NCBI GenBank assembly: GCA_958437495.1
Contig: CAUBOH010000007.1
Coordinates: 1-64,000, forward strand
Length of the DNA stretch: 64,000 nt
Origin: an uncultured Collinsella sp.
GTDB lineage: Bacteria; Actinomycetota; Coriobacteriia; Coriobacteriales; Coriobacteriaceae
Direction: 5' to 3'
The first letter of the stretch is position 1; every line of letters starts with the position of its first letter. The translations under genes were made by a program, and so were the position numbers. The notes beneath the pieces are model-generated. The model had not been told where the DNA came from and made no database searches. It worked only from the letters and a program-made list of their open reading frames with translations. This document shows positions 52,135 to 60,378 of the stretch, piece after piece.

Positions 52135-55100
52135 TATGCATTCACGACCTTTCCGGTTTCGCGATCGAGTTTTTGCGAGACGACGCGACTGACGCCGTCG
52201 GCTTGCATCGAGACGCCGTAGAGAACGTCAGCGTCCTCCATAGTACGGCGCTGATGTGAGATAACCAAGAGCTGCGTATCGGAACGCAAAACGTCGAGCG
52301 CGCCGATGAGCTTGGACAGGTTGGCGTCGTCGAGTGCCGCCTCGACCTCGTCCAGCACATAGAACGGCACCGTTCGCGTGCGATACACGGCAAAGAGCAG
52401 GGCGAGCGCCGTCAGGCTCTTCTCGCCGCCCGACATGAGCATCATCTTGGTGATGCGTTTGCCGCGCGGCTGCGCCACGACCTCGATTCCCGTCTCGGCC
52501 GGATGCTCTGGGTCGGTCATCTCCAGATGAGCCTGGCCTCCCGGGAAGAGCATGGCGAAGATCTCGCGGAAGTTCGCATCGACCTTCTCGAAGGTCACCA
52601 GGTAGGCCTTACGCATCTTGCGGTCGATAGCCACGGTGATCTTGGTGAGCGCCTTGCGCGCGCTCTCCAGATCGGCCAGCTGTTCCTCGATGTAATCGGC
52701 GCGGCGCTTGAGCTGCTCGTACTCTTCCATGGCAACCTGGTTCACAGGACCCAAGTTGTTGATTTGACGAACAAGCTGGTTGAGCTCACGCTCGGCAGCG
52801 TCGCGGTCGGTGGGCGCGGGAAGCATGAGCGCTTCCTCGAGTACCGTGGTGCCGTCGGCGGTGATGGCCTTGATGGCCGCCTCCACTTGCACCTCGAGCT
52901 TGCCGCGTGCGACCTTGAACTCGTTTTGCGTCGCGGCGGCGGTATCGACCTTATCTTTGGCGCGAGCGACTTCGGCCTTGGCGTCCTCGATGGTCTTCTT
53001 GAGCGAGGCGGAGTCCGCCTCCTCAAGCGTTGCCTGGTCACGAAGGCGCGCGGCCCAGTCCGAGGCGCGCTCCAGCAGGGCCGAGTAGCGCTCGTGCATG
53101 GGATCGACGCGCAGTCGCAGCAGCTCAAGCGAGCGCGAAGCCTGGCGCGTTCCGCGGATACGGCGGTCGATACCCTCCAGACGATGCTCCAGATCGGGAA
53201 CGCGGCCCTTCAGCGAACGCAGGCGCTCGCTCGTCTGGGCCAGACGCACCTTGGCATCGGCGAGCTTACCGGCGGCCTCGGAGTCATCGCGGCGCACACG
53301 GTCGAGCTCGTCATTGGCCTCGGCAATCTGGAGACCTAGGTCACTCGCCTGCGCACGAGCTTCATCACGCGAGCGAGTAAGTTCATCCACGCGTGGACGA
53401 GCGGCACGGACGGCCTCGGCGGCCTGCTCACGGCGCTTGGAAATGCGCACGCGCTCGACCTCGGCGTTGTTGGCGCTTTGCTCAAGGCGACCGATCTCGG
53501 ACAGCAGCGAGCGACGCTCACCCTCAAGGCGAGCGATCTCGCCAGCGGCATCGCCCTCGGCAGCACGGGCCTCCTCGACGGCGGCGTTGGCCTCAACGAC
53601 TTGGTCTGAAACATGCTCAAAGATAGCAGCCAGATCGGGCTCCAGGCCCTCGAGCTCACGAATGCTGCGCTTGCGCTCCAAGGCACCCGAAGCCTCGCCG
53701 GCATCGAGCCCCACGCGCACCAGACCACCACAGCACACGCGGGCGCCATCGGGAGTTACGTAGGTCACACCGTCAATGACAGGCGCAGCCAGCGCGGCGG
53801 CCAAGTCATCGACCACGTAATAGCCGCCGAGCAGCGCCTCGACAATCGGACCATAACCGGCGCGCACAGACAGACGATCGACCAGACGAGAGCCGGCAGC
53901 GCCCTCGGCAGCAGCACCGCCGCTCACGCCGCGCGCCACCAGCAGTGCCTCGCCCGAGGCCTTCTTCTGGTCCAGGGCGGCACGCCCGGCGCGCTCAAGA
54001 GCATCAACGTCATCAAACAACAGGGCATCGATATCGCCGGCAAGAAGCTGCTCCACCAGGCCCTCGAGTTCGCGCGGGGCCTCGAGCACATCGCCCAGGC
54101 GACCCGTTACGTCATCGCCCAACGCCCCCACCAGTCGGCTCACGAGCGGCGAGCTGTCGGCCATGCGGGCATCGAGTTTCTTTTGGCTGGCAAGCTCCGA
54201 GCGCACCTCGGACAGCTTGTTGCGCGCCTCGCTCTCGCGGGCACGTAGGTCCTTGAGCGCAGCACGGGCGACCTCGGTGGCCTCGCGCGCGTCGACCTGG
54301 GCTTGGCGAGCCTCATCAAGCGTGCCATCGAGTTCCTCAGCGCGGTCGCGGCGGCTCTCGAGCGAGGCCGTGACCTCCTCGAGCTGCTCGTCAATCTGCT
54401 CCAGGCGCGAGGCGTACATGTTGTCCTCGACCTCGGCGTTGCTCAGCGAGTCCTTCACCTTGGCGAGCTCGAGCGCGGCGTTATCGGCCACACGCTGCAC
54501 ATCGCGCTGCTCACGTGTGAGCTGTGAAATCTGATTGTCGAGTGCCACACGACGCTCATGGAGCTGGGCGGCGGCAGGTCCGGCGGCGTCAACGTCCTCC
54601 TGAGCCTGCATGTGCGCACCGGTCACTTCCTCGAGCTGGGCGCGCGCATCCTCGAGTTCCTCGACCACGCGACGGCGCTGATGCTCGGAACCCGAGATCT
54701 GCCCGCGCATGTCGGACAGGCGCGACACCATGTTGTGGCCCTTTTCCTCGAGCAGGCGCATGTCGGAGTTAATGCGACCGACCACGTCTTGCATATGGCG
54801 GCGCTGCTCGCCCAGGTCGCCCACAAACAGGCCTTTTTCCTCGAGCATAACCTGGAGCTTCTCGAGCTCGCGCTCTTTCTCGCCCAAGCGGTATTGCGCA
54901 AGCTCAAGCTCGGCCGCTCCCTCTTTGGAGCGGCTCTCCAGGTCGTTCCACTGCGACTGCAAGGAACGCAGCTCGTCAACGGCCAGCATCTGCGTAAGCT
55001 CGTTTGCGCGCGAGGACAGCTCTTTGTACTTGCGCGCGCGATCTACCTGACGCTCCAGCGGGCGCAGCTGACGGGCGATTTCCTTATTGATGTCGCGGGC

Positions 55101-55670
55101 ACGGGTCAGGTGCTCATCCATCGACTTGATCTTTTTAAGCGCACGTTCCTTGCGACGCTTGTGCTTGGAGATACCGGCGGCCTCCTCGATGAGGGCGCGG
55201 CGCTCCTCGGGGCGGCTCTGCAAAATGGCGTCGAGTTTGCCCTGACTGATGATGGAATGCGTATCCTTGCCCAAGCCCGAATCGTGCAGGATGTCCTGAA
55301 TGTCCATCAGGCGGCACGGACTCGAGTTGATGAGGTACTCGCTCTCGCCCGAGCGATACATGCGACGGGTGATGGCGACTTCATCAAAGTCAACGGGCAG
55401 CATATGGTCCGAGTTATCGAGCACCAGCGTTACCTCGGCCACACCCACCGGCTTGCGCGCCGACGAGCCCGAGAAGATGACATCCTCCATGGCCTGACCG
55501 CGCAGCTGCTTGGCGCTCTGCTCGCCCAGGACCCACAGAATCGAGTCGGAGATGTTCGATTTTCCCGAGCCGTTGGGACCGACGATGACGGTCAGGCCCG
55601 GCTCAAATGACATATGGGCTCGGTCGGCAAACGACTTGAACCCTTTGAGCGTGAGGGACTTGAGATACAC
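52134..55670 (-). CDS. smc: Chromosome segregation protein SMC
   Basis: A 1178-residue SMC ATPase of full family length. Walker A is VGPNGSGKSNISDSILWVLG near residue 35, long coiled coils flank a hinge (about 510-665), and the C-terminal signature LMSGGEKSLTALALLFAVY is followed by the VLDEVEAALDD Walker B. It compacts and segregates chromosomes, normally with ScpA and ScpB (not in this window). The start is GTG with GAGG upstream. Confidence 0.96.
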   Translation of the reverse strand: MYLKSLTLKGFKSFADRAHMSFEPGLTVIVGPNGSGKSNISDSILWVLGEQSAKQLRGQAMEDVIFSGSSARKPVGVAEVTLVLDNSDHMLPVDFDEVAITRRMYRSGESEYLINSSPCRLMDIQDILHDSGLGKDTHSIISQGKLDAILQSRPEERRALIEEAAGISKHKRRKERALKKIKSMDEHLTRARDINKEIARQLRPLERQVDRARKYKELSSRANELTQMLAVDELRSLQSQWNDLESRSKEGAAELELAQYRLGEKERELEKLQVMLEEKGLFVGDLGEQRRHMQDVVGRINSDMRLLEEKGHNMVSRLSDMRGQISGSEHQRRRVVEELEDARAQLEEVTGAHMQAQEDVDAAGPAAAQLHERRVALDNQISQLTREQRDVQRVADNAALELAKVKDSLSNAEVEDNMYASRLEQIDEQLEEVTASLESRRDRAEELDGTLDEARQAQVDAREATEVARAALKDLRARESEARNKLSEVRSELASQKKLDARMADSSPLVSRLVGALGDDVTGRLGDVLEAPRELEGLVEQLLAGDIDALLFDDVDALERAGRAALDQKKASGEALLVARGVSGGAAAEGAAGSRLVDRLSVRAGYGPIVEALLGGYYVVDDLAAALAAPVIDGVTYVTPDGARVCCGGLVRVGLDAGEASGALERKRSIRELEGLEPDLAAIFEHVSDQVVEANAAVEEARAAEGDAAGEIARLEGERRSLLSEIGRLEQSANNAEVERVRISKRREQAAEAVRAARPRVDELTRSRDEARAQASDLGLQIAEANDELDRVRRDDSEAAGKLADAKVRLAQTSERLRSLKGRVPDLEHRLEGIDRRIRGTRQASRSLELLRLRVDPMHERYSALLERASDWAARLRDQATLEEADSASLKKTIEDAKAEVARAKDKVDTAAATQNEFKVARGKLEVQVEAAIKAITADGTTVLEEALMLPAPTDRDAAERELNQLVRQINNLGPVNQVAMEEYEQLKRRADYIEEQLADLESARKALTKITVAIDRKMRKAYLVTFEKVDANFREIFAMLFPGGQAHLEMTDPEHPAETGIEVVAQPRGKRITKMMLMSGGEKSLTALALLFAVYRTRTVPFYVLDEVEAALDDANLSKLIGALDVLRSDTQLLVISHQRRTMEDADVLYGVSMQADGVSRVVSQKLDRETGKVVNA

Positions 55671-55680
55671 GGTTCCTCGC

Positions 55681-56406
55681 TTAAACAGGCTTCTTGTTGA
55701 GAATCACGCCGTTAGTGGTGTAACCCATACGGTCGAGCGCCTCGAGCGCGGCAGCTCCCTCGGCCTCCTTCTTGGAGGAACCAGTGCCGCGGCCTTGACG
55801 AATACCGTCGATGAGCACCACAGCGGTAAAGGTGGGCGCATGCGCGGGGCCCTCGGAGCCAACCAGCTTATATGCCGGAGGCTCGTGGCCGTCGGCCTGC
55901 ACGCACTCCTGCAAAAACGACTTAGGATTCGCAGGGTGTTCGGCACGCTCGGAAGCCAAGTGCGGCTTAAGCGTGCGGTGAATAAACTCCGCCGCGGCAT
56001 CCCAACCAGCATCCAGGTACAGCGCGCCCACGAGCGACTCATAGACGTTCTCGAGCGCCGAATGCAGGCCGCGTGCGCCCGTACCGGTCTCAGAGGCACC
56101 AAAGATGATGATGTCGTCGATACCCAGCTCGTGGGACACTTCCGACAACGTGGCGCCCGAGACGAGCGACACCTTCAAGCGGGTGAGCTTGCCCTCGTCA
56201 AACTCGGGATAGGACTCAAAGAGCGAACGGGCGACGACAGCGCCCAAAATGGAATCGCCCAAAAACTCCAAGCGCTCGTAGCTTGCCGAGACAGGCTGGC
56301 CTTCGACGGCCGAAGGATGCGTGAGGGCTGCGCGCAGCAGCACCTTGTCATTGAACTCGTGACCCAGAATCTCCTGGGCGCGCGTAAGTCGTTCGGATAA
56401 AGCCAA
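55681..56406 (-). CDS. rnc: Ribonuclease III
   Basis: A 241-residue dsRNA-specific nuclease. The signature motif YERLEFLGDSILG and the downstream metal glutamate (ENVYESLVGALYLDAG) define the endonuclease domain, and a dsRNA-binding domain (about 155-230; GRGTGSSKKEAEGAAALEA) follows. The start is TTG with GGAGG 8 nt upstream, 3 nt after acpP. acpP-rnc-smc is the conserved Gram-positive order. Confidence 0.95.
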   Translation of the reverse strand: MALSERLTRAQEILGHEFNDKVLLRAALTHPSAVEGQPVSASYERLEFLGDSILGAVVARSLFESYPEFDEGKLTRLKVSLVSGATLSEVSHELGIDDIIIFGASETGTGARGLHSALENVYESLVGALYLDAGWDAAAEFIHRTLKPHLASERAEHPANPKSFLQECVQADGHEPPAYKLVGSEGPAHAPTFTAVVLIDGIRQGRGTGSSKKEAEGAAALEALDRMGYTTNGVILNKKPV

Positions 56407-56409
56407 GAC

Positions 56410-56652
56410 TTAGGCCTCCTTGGCAGCTTCGATAGCGTCGACGGCGTCGGCGACAGAGTTGAGCGAGAGCAGGGTCTCATCATCGATCTCGAGGTCGAAC
56501 TCGTCCTCGATAGCCGTAACCAGCTGCAGGCGCTCGAGCGAGTTGGCATCGAGGTCGTCAAAGGTGGTCTCATCGCTAATTTCGGCAACATCGACGCCCA
56601 GAACGTCAGCAGTGACCTCGACGATCTTGTCGAAGATTTCGGAGCGGTCCAT
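56410..56652 (-). CDS. acpP: Acyl carrier protein
   Basis: An 80-residue ACP. The attachment serine lies in DDLDANSLERLQLV, and DEFDLEIDDETLLSL is the conserved acidic helix. The residue before the serine is Asn, where most ACPs have Asp (DSL). GAGAGGA is upstream of the ATG at 56652. It lies between plsX and rnc, the usual position. Confidence 0.93.
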   Translation of the reverse strand: MDRSEIFDKIVEVTADVLGVDVAEISDETTFDDLDANSLERLQLVTAIEDEFDLEIDDETLLSLNSVADAVDAIEAAKEA

Positions 56653-56766
56653 AGCGCTTCCTCTCATAGTGCATGAATACCAAAAGAATGGTACCGCCCG
56701 GGCGGTACCAAGACACGGTTCTGATTCTACCCCACGACGCACGCCCCGAGGCGCATAACGCCGCTG

Positions 56767-57786
56767 TTATAAAACGATGCCGTCCATGGAGTTGGCGACG
56801 TTCTCGACCAGTCCGGCACGTACGGCCTCAGCTGCGGCGAGCGTGCCGTTTTTGACGGCCTCGACCGACGTGGCGCCGTGGCCGATCAAGACCACACCGC
56901 GCAGACCCAGCAGGATGGCGCCGCCCTTGGCATCGCCAGAGAGCTTGGCCTTAATCTCGCGCATCTGCTTTTTGATGAGCAGCGCGGCAATCTTGGTGCC
57001 GAGCGAGGACATAAAGGCGCCCTTGAGCTCCTGCAGCAAAAACTTGGCAGCGCCCTCGGTAGCCTTGAGAGCGATATTACCCGACATGCCGTCGGCAACA
57101 ACGACATCGAAATTGCCCGAGGTGAGATCGGTGCCTTCGCAGTTGCCCACAAAGCCCGGAACTGCGGCCTTCATAGCAGGGAAACAGGCCTTGGTAAAGT
57201 TGGAACCCTTCTCGTCCTCGGTGCCATTGGCGAGCAGGCCCACGCGGGGATGTTCAATGCCCAAGACGACGCGCGCATAGGCGCTGCCCATCTGCGCAAA
57301 GCGCACCATATCGTCAACCTCGACATCGGGATTGGCACCCATGTCGCACAGCACCGTCAAACCGCCGGCACGATTAGGCAGCGCATTGGTCAGGCACGGA
57401 CGCACCGGTTGCTTCTTACCCTCGGCCATATATCGAAACGGCGTGACGTAGGCGGTCGCGGCAGCTGTCATGGCACCGGTAGAGCCGGCGGAGAAGAACG
57501 CGTCCGCGTTGCCCTTCTTAATGGCGCGGCAAGAAAGCACGATCGACGACTTACGCTTGGTCATCACGGCGCGAATGGGATCGTCGTCCATGGCGATAAC
57601 GTCGGGTGCCTCCAGGGCCTCGACGCGCGCATGGGAGGCGGCAAAGGGATTGACGATTTCGGCGGGACCGGCAGCCAGGACCTCGATATCGGGATCCGCC
57701 GCAAGCGCCGCCTCGATACCGTCGAGGACAACCTGAGGCTTCTCGTCTCCACCCACAACGTCTACACAAACGCGAACGTTACTCAT
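56767..57786 (-). CDS. plsX: Phosphate acyltransferase PlsX
   Basis: A 339-residue enzyme making acyl-phosphate from acyl-ACP for phospholipid synthesis. It contains VDVVGGDEKPQVVLDGIEAA, the central AFFSAGSTGAMTAAAT, NRAGGLTVLCDMGANPDVE and a late GLRGVVLIGHGATS motif. I chose the start at 57786 because GGAG is 8 nt upstream; the ATG at 57792 is too close to it. An attenuator-like hairpin lies just upstream. Confidence 0.95.
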   Translation of the reverse strand: MSNVRVCVDVVGGDEKPQVVLDGIEAALAADPDIEVLAAGPAEIVNPFAASHARVEALEAPDVIAMDDDPIRAVMTKRKSSIVLSCRAIKKGNADAFFSAGSTGAMTAAATAYVTPFRYMAEGKKQPVRPCLTNALPNRAGGLTVLCDMGANPDVEVDDMVRFAQMGSAYARVVLGIEHPRVGLLANGTEDEKGSNFTKACFPAMKAAVPGFVGNCEGTDLTSGNFDVVVADGMSGNIALKATEGAAKFLLQELKGAFMSSLGTKIAALLIKKQMREIKAKLSGDAKGGAILLGLRGVVLIGHGATSVEAVKNGTLAAAEAVRAGLVENVANSMDGIVL

Positions 57787-57801
57787 ATACATGCTCCTTA
57801 T

Positions 57802-57833
57802 ACAAAAATGGCCGACTCAATGAGCCGGCCATT
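57802..57833 (-). terminator. Terminator between rpmF and plsX
   Basis: On the minus strand AATGGCCGGCTC pairs with GAGTCGGCCATT (G-U allowed), then TTTTTGTATAAGGAG. The T-run lies only a few bases before the plsX ribosome site, so it may act as an attenuator. Confidence 0.8.
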
Positions 57834-57873
57834 GTGGTTCCAGTTGGAACGGCATCGTATCCAGAGTATACCG

Positions 57874-58053
57874 TTACTCGGTAACGATAACCTCGCGGTC
57901 CTTGTAGAAACCGCAGCTAGGGCACACGTGGTGCGGGAGCTTGACAGCACCGCAACGGGGGCACGTGGACTGAGCCGCAGCCGAGATCTTCATGTTGGCG
58001 GAACGGCGGGTGTGAGTGCGGATACGACCCTGCTTTTGTTTAGGTACGGGCAT
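57874..58053 (-). CDS. rpmF: 50S ribosomal protein L32
   Basis: A 59-residue ribosomal protein. It begins MPVPKQKQGRIRTHTRRSAN and has a zinc ribbon CPRC…CPSC, the zinc-binding form of L32. It is too short for a 60-residue cutoff. AAGGAAGG is upstream of the ATG. It follows DUF177, the usual partner, with a 64-nt gap. Confidence 0.97.
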   Translation of the reverse strand: MPVPKQKQGRIRTHTRRSANMKISAAAQSTCPRCGAVKLPHHVCPSCGFYKDREVIVTE

Positions 58054-58117
58054 AGTGACCTTCCTTATGAACTATCCAGTGTGGCGATTACGCGCAAGTA
58101 GCGATACTACCACAGTT

Positions 58118-58672
58118 TTACTCGTCAAGCTTGAGATTCTTCAATGCTGCAAATGGATTTTCCGTGGCTTCGGCCCATTCGGCCTCGGCTTGGGCAGCAC
58201 AATCACATTGCTCCACGTTGAGATTGGCGCCGCAGACGGGACAAAGACCGCGACATTCGGGCTTGCAGAGCACCACAAACGGTGTGTCCATGACAACGGC
58301 GTCGTTGATGGGCTCGCCCAGATCGACGACGCGATCTTCGCCCAGGAGCTCATAGCCGTCTTCGTAGGCCTCGGGGTCCTCGGGCTCATGGAAGAGATAG
58401 AACTCCTCGATCTCGCCGGCAATGTCAAACGAGGCAGGCTCCAGGCAACGGTCGCACTCGCCGGTGGCGTGCGCGCGAACCATGCCGGTAAGCAGAACAC
58501 CGGTGCCGGCATTGGTAAAGACCACGTCATAGCCGATACCGTCCTGCAGCTGGTACTCCTTCTCGCCCACCGTGTAGGCGGCGACATCGACCTTGCCGGT
58601 CAGCGGATACGAGTCTCCGGGAAACTCGAGCTGCTCGGAAAGATCGACGGTAACGCTCGGGAACTCAGCCAT
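58118..58672 (-). CDS. DUF177 (YceD) family protein
   Basis: A 184-residue protein with the DUF177 cysteine signatures CDRCLEP and CKPECRGLCPVCGANLN. The family is linked to rpmF and to 23S rRNA maturation in plants and bacteria. The start shares a base with the upstream stop (TAATG). There is no strong ribosome site, so translation is probably coupled. Confidence 0.9.
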   Translation of the reverse strand: MAEFPSVTVDLSEQLEFPGDSYPLTGKVDVAAYTVGEKEYQLQDGIGYDVVFTNAGTGVLLTGMVRAHATGECDRCLEPASFDIAGEIEEFYLFHEPEDPEAYEDGYELLGEDRVVDLGEPINDAVVMDTPFVVLCKPECRGLCPVCGANLNVEQCDCAAQAEAEWAEATENPFAALKNLKLDE

Positions 58673-59169
58673 TACCACTGACCATTCTGCTGGGCGGCGC
58701 CCTCGTTGAGCTGCTGGCGGCAACGGGTAACGGTGCCGGTCAGGCTCTTGAGGTTCTCCTCGAGGTGCGTAAAGACCTGCTCGGCGTAATCCTCGGCAGC
58801 ATAGCGCGTCTCGCGCTCATACTGCTGGGCACGGTCGCGGATATCGTCGGCCTGCTGCTGCGCAAGGCGAACAATTTCCTGCTCACCGGCAATGGTGAGG
58901 GCCTGCTGCTGAGCGTCGGCGATGATGGAATCGGCCTGAGCGGCGGCGGAAGCCATAAGCTCCTCGCGCTCCTTGAGGATGCGGCGGGACTTCTGCCATT
59001 CCTCGGGATAGCTCATGCGGATCTCATCGAGGATGTTAAAGAAGACGTCGGCATCGATGACCTTCATCTGGGCGTTCTTGCCGAACGGCGTCTTAGCCTC
59101 TTCGATGAGCCCCTCGAGCTCGTCGACAAGACTCACGATCCTGTCGCCAGGAAAATTCTCGCCCGGCAT
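58672..59169 (-). CDS. DivIVA-like coiled-coil protein (SepIVA-type)
   Basis: A 165-residue protein. A conserved helical start (DRIVSLVDELEGLIEEAKTP and DADVFFNILDEIRMSYPEEW) is followed by a long coiled coil rich in Ala, Gln and Arg. Its place between coaD and DUF177-rpmF matches the mycobacterial SepIVA gene, a division/polar-growth factor. AAAGGAG is 5 nt before the ATG at 59169. The role here is inferred from position and composition. Confidence 0.75.
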   Translation of the reverse strand: MPGENFPGDRIVSLVDELEGLIEEAKTPFGKNAQMKVIDADVFFNILDEIRMSYPEEWQKSRRILKEREELMASAAAQADSIIADAQQQALTIAGEQEIVRLAQQQADDIRDRAQQYERETRYAAEDYAEQVFTHLEENLKSLTGTVTRCRQQLNEGAAQQNGQW

Positions 59170-59237
59170 CCGGTCTCCTTTCATAGGTAACATATCATCG
59201 TGTTAGTTTACCACATGCCACCTGGCAATAAAAAACG

Positions 59238-59735
59238 TCACGAAAAGCGATGTTTAAGTGCCTCGACCACATTAGCCGGCACAAACGTCGAAACGTCACT
59301 ACCGAGCGAGGCGATCTGGCGCACCACCGAGCTCGAGATGTAACCATACTGCGGAGCACTCATGACAAAGATGGACTCCAGCTCGTTATCCAAGCGGTAG
59401 TTGAGGTCGGCTTGCTGCAGCTCATACTCAAAGTCGGTCATGGCGCGCAGGCCCTTGACCACGGCACCGGCGCCCTGCTCGCGAGCAAAGTCGACGAGCA
59501 GGCCGGTAAAGGGCAGGACCTCGACGCCATCGATATCACCGAGTGCCTCACGGGCCAGCGCCACGCGCTCGTCGAGCATAAAGGTGGTGCCCACGCCGTT
59601 TTTGCCCTGCGACTCGGCAACGGCCACGATCACACTGGGAAAGATGCGGCGGGCGCGGCGGATGACGTCGATATGGCCAAACGTGATGGGATCGAAGGTA
59701 CCCGGAACGATGACGCGGTTAATGGTGTCACTCAT
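59238..59735 (-). CDS. coaD: Pantetheine-phosphate adenylyltransferase
   Basis: A 165-residue nucleotidyltransferase in CoA synthesis. It has VPGTFDPITFGHIDVIRRA with the TxGH-type active site, GAVVKGLRAMTDFEYELQQA, and the late YISSSVVRQIASLG. AGGAGG is 6 nt upstream of the start at 59735. rsmD lies 10 nt upstream, the usual pair. Confidence 0.96.
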   Translation of the reverse strand: MSDTINRVIVPGTFDPITFGHIDVIRRARRIFPSVIVAVAESQGKNGVGTTFMLDERVALAREALGDIDGVEVLPFTGLLVDFAREQGAGAVVKGLRAMTDFEYELQQADLNYRLDNELESIFVMSAPQYGYISSSVVRQIASLGSDVSTFVPANVVEALKHRFS

Positions 59736-59745
59736 GAGCATCCTC

Positions 59746-60378
59746 CTAAAACGTCGTGCCGTCGCTGTCATCGGCATCGATGGCGGTATCGTCATCCTCG
59801 CCCTCGCCGACCCAACGGAGCAGGTCGACCGAGGTGATGCCATAGCGTTTCTCACGCACGGTTACAAAGCCGGCAGGATGTGCGCCCGCGTCGGCGGCAG
59901 CATGCTCAAACAGAGCATAGGCGCCCGGGGCGAGCAGACCCTGCTGGGCCAGGTTCTGCAGCAGCTCTTCGACCGGCTCGGCACCAAAAGCATAGGGCGG
60001 GTCGAGCAAGACCAGATCGAAGGGGCCGCCCGGCACGCGGCCGCGCGAAGCGCTCGCAAGGACATCGCCCGTCACCACACGCCAACGCGCGCGATCACGA
60101 CAGAGCGACTCAATATTCTTGGTAATGAGCCTCGCGGCATTGCGATCGATCTCGAACGTCGTGAGCGAACGGGCGCCCCGCGAGAGCATCTCGATGCCTA
60201 GGGCACCGGAGCCGCCAAAGGCATCCAGTACGCGGACCTCGTCCAAATCGAAGTCAAAGGCCGATAGGACCATGGATGCGCACGCTTCGCGCACGCGGTC
60301 GGTCGTCGGACGCGTAACATCGCGACCGCGCGGCTCTTCGATCTTGCGACCGCGCCATTCACCGCCGATGATTCTCAT
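59746..60378 (-). CDS. rsmD: 16S rRNA (guanine-N2)-methyltransferase RsmD
   Basis: A 210-residue Rossmann methyltransferase for G966 of 16S rRNA. It shows MRIIGGEWRGRKI, RPTTDRVREACASM, VLDAFGGSGALGIEMLSRG (SAM site) and the catalytic LLDPPYAFG. An acidic C-terminal tail is present. The start overlaps the recG stop (ATGA). Confidence 0.94.
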   Translation of the reverse strand: MRIIGGEWRGRKIEEPRGRDVTRPTTDRVREACASMVLSAFDFDLDEVRVLDAFGGSGALGIEMLSRGARSLTTFEIDRNAARLITKNIESLCRDRARWRVVTGDVLASASRGRVPGGPFDLVLLDPPYAFGAEPVEELLQNLAQQGLLAPGAYALFEHAAADAGAHPAGFVTVREKRYGITSVDLLRWVGEGEDDDTAIDADDSDGTTF

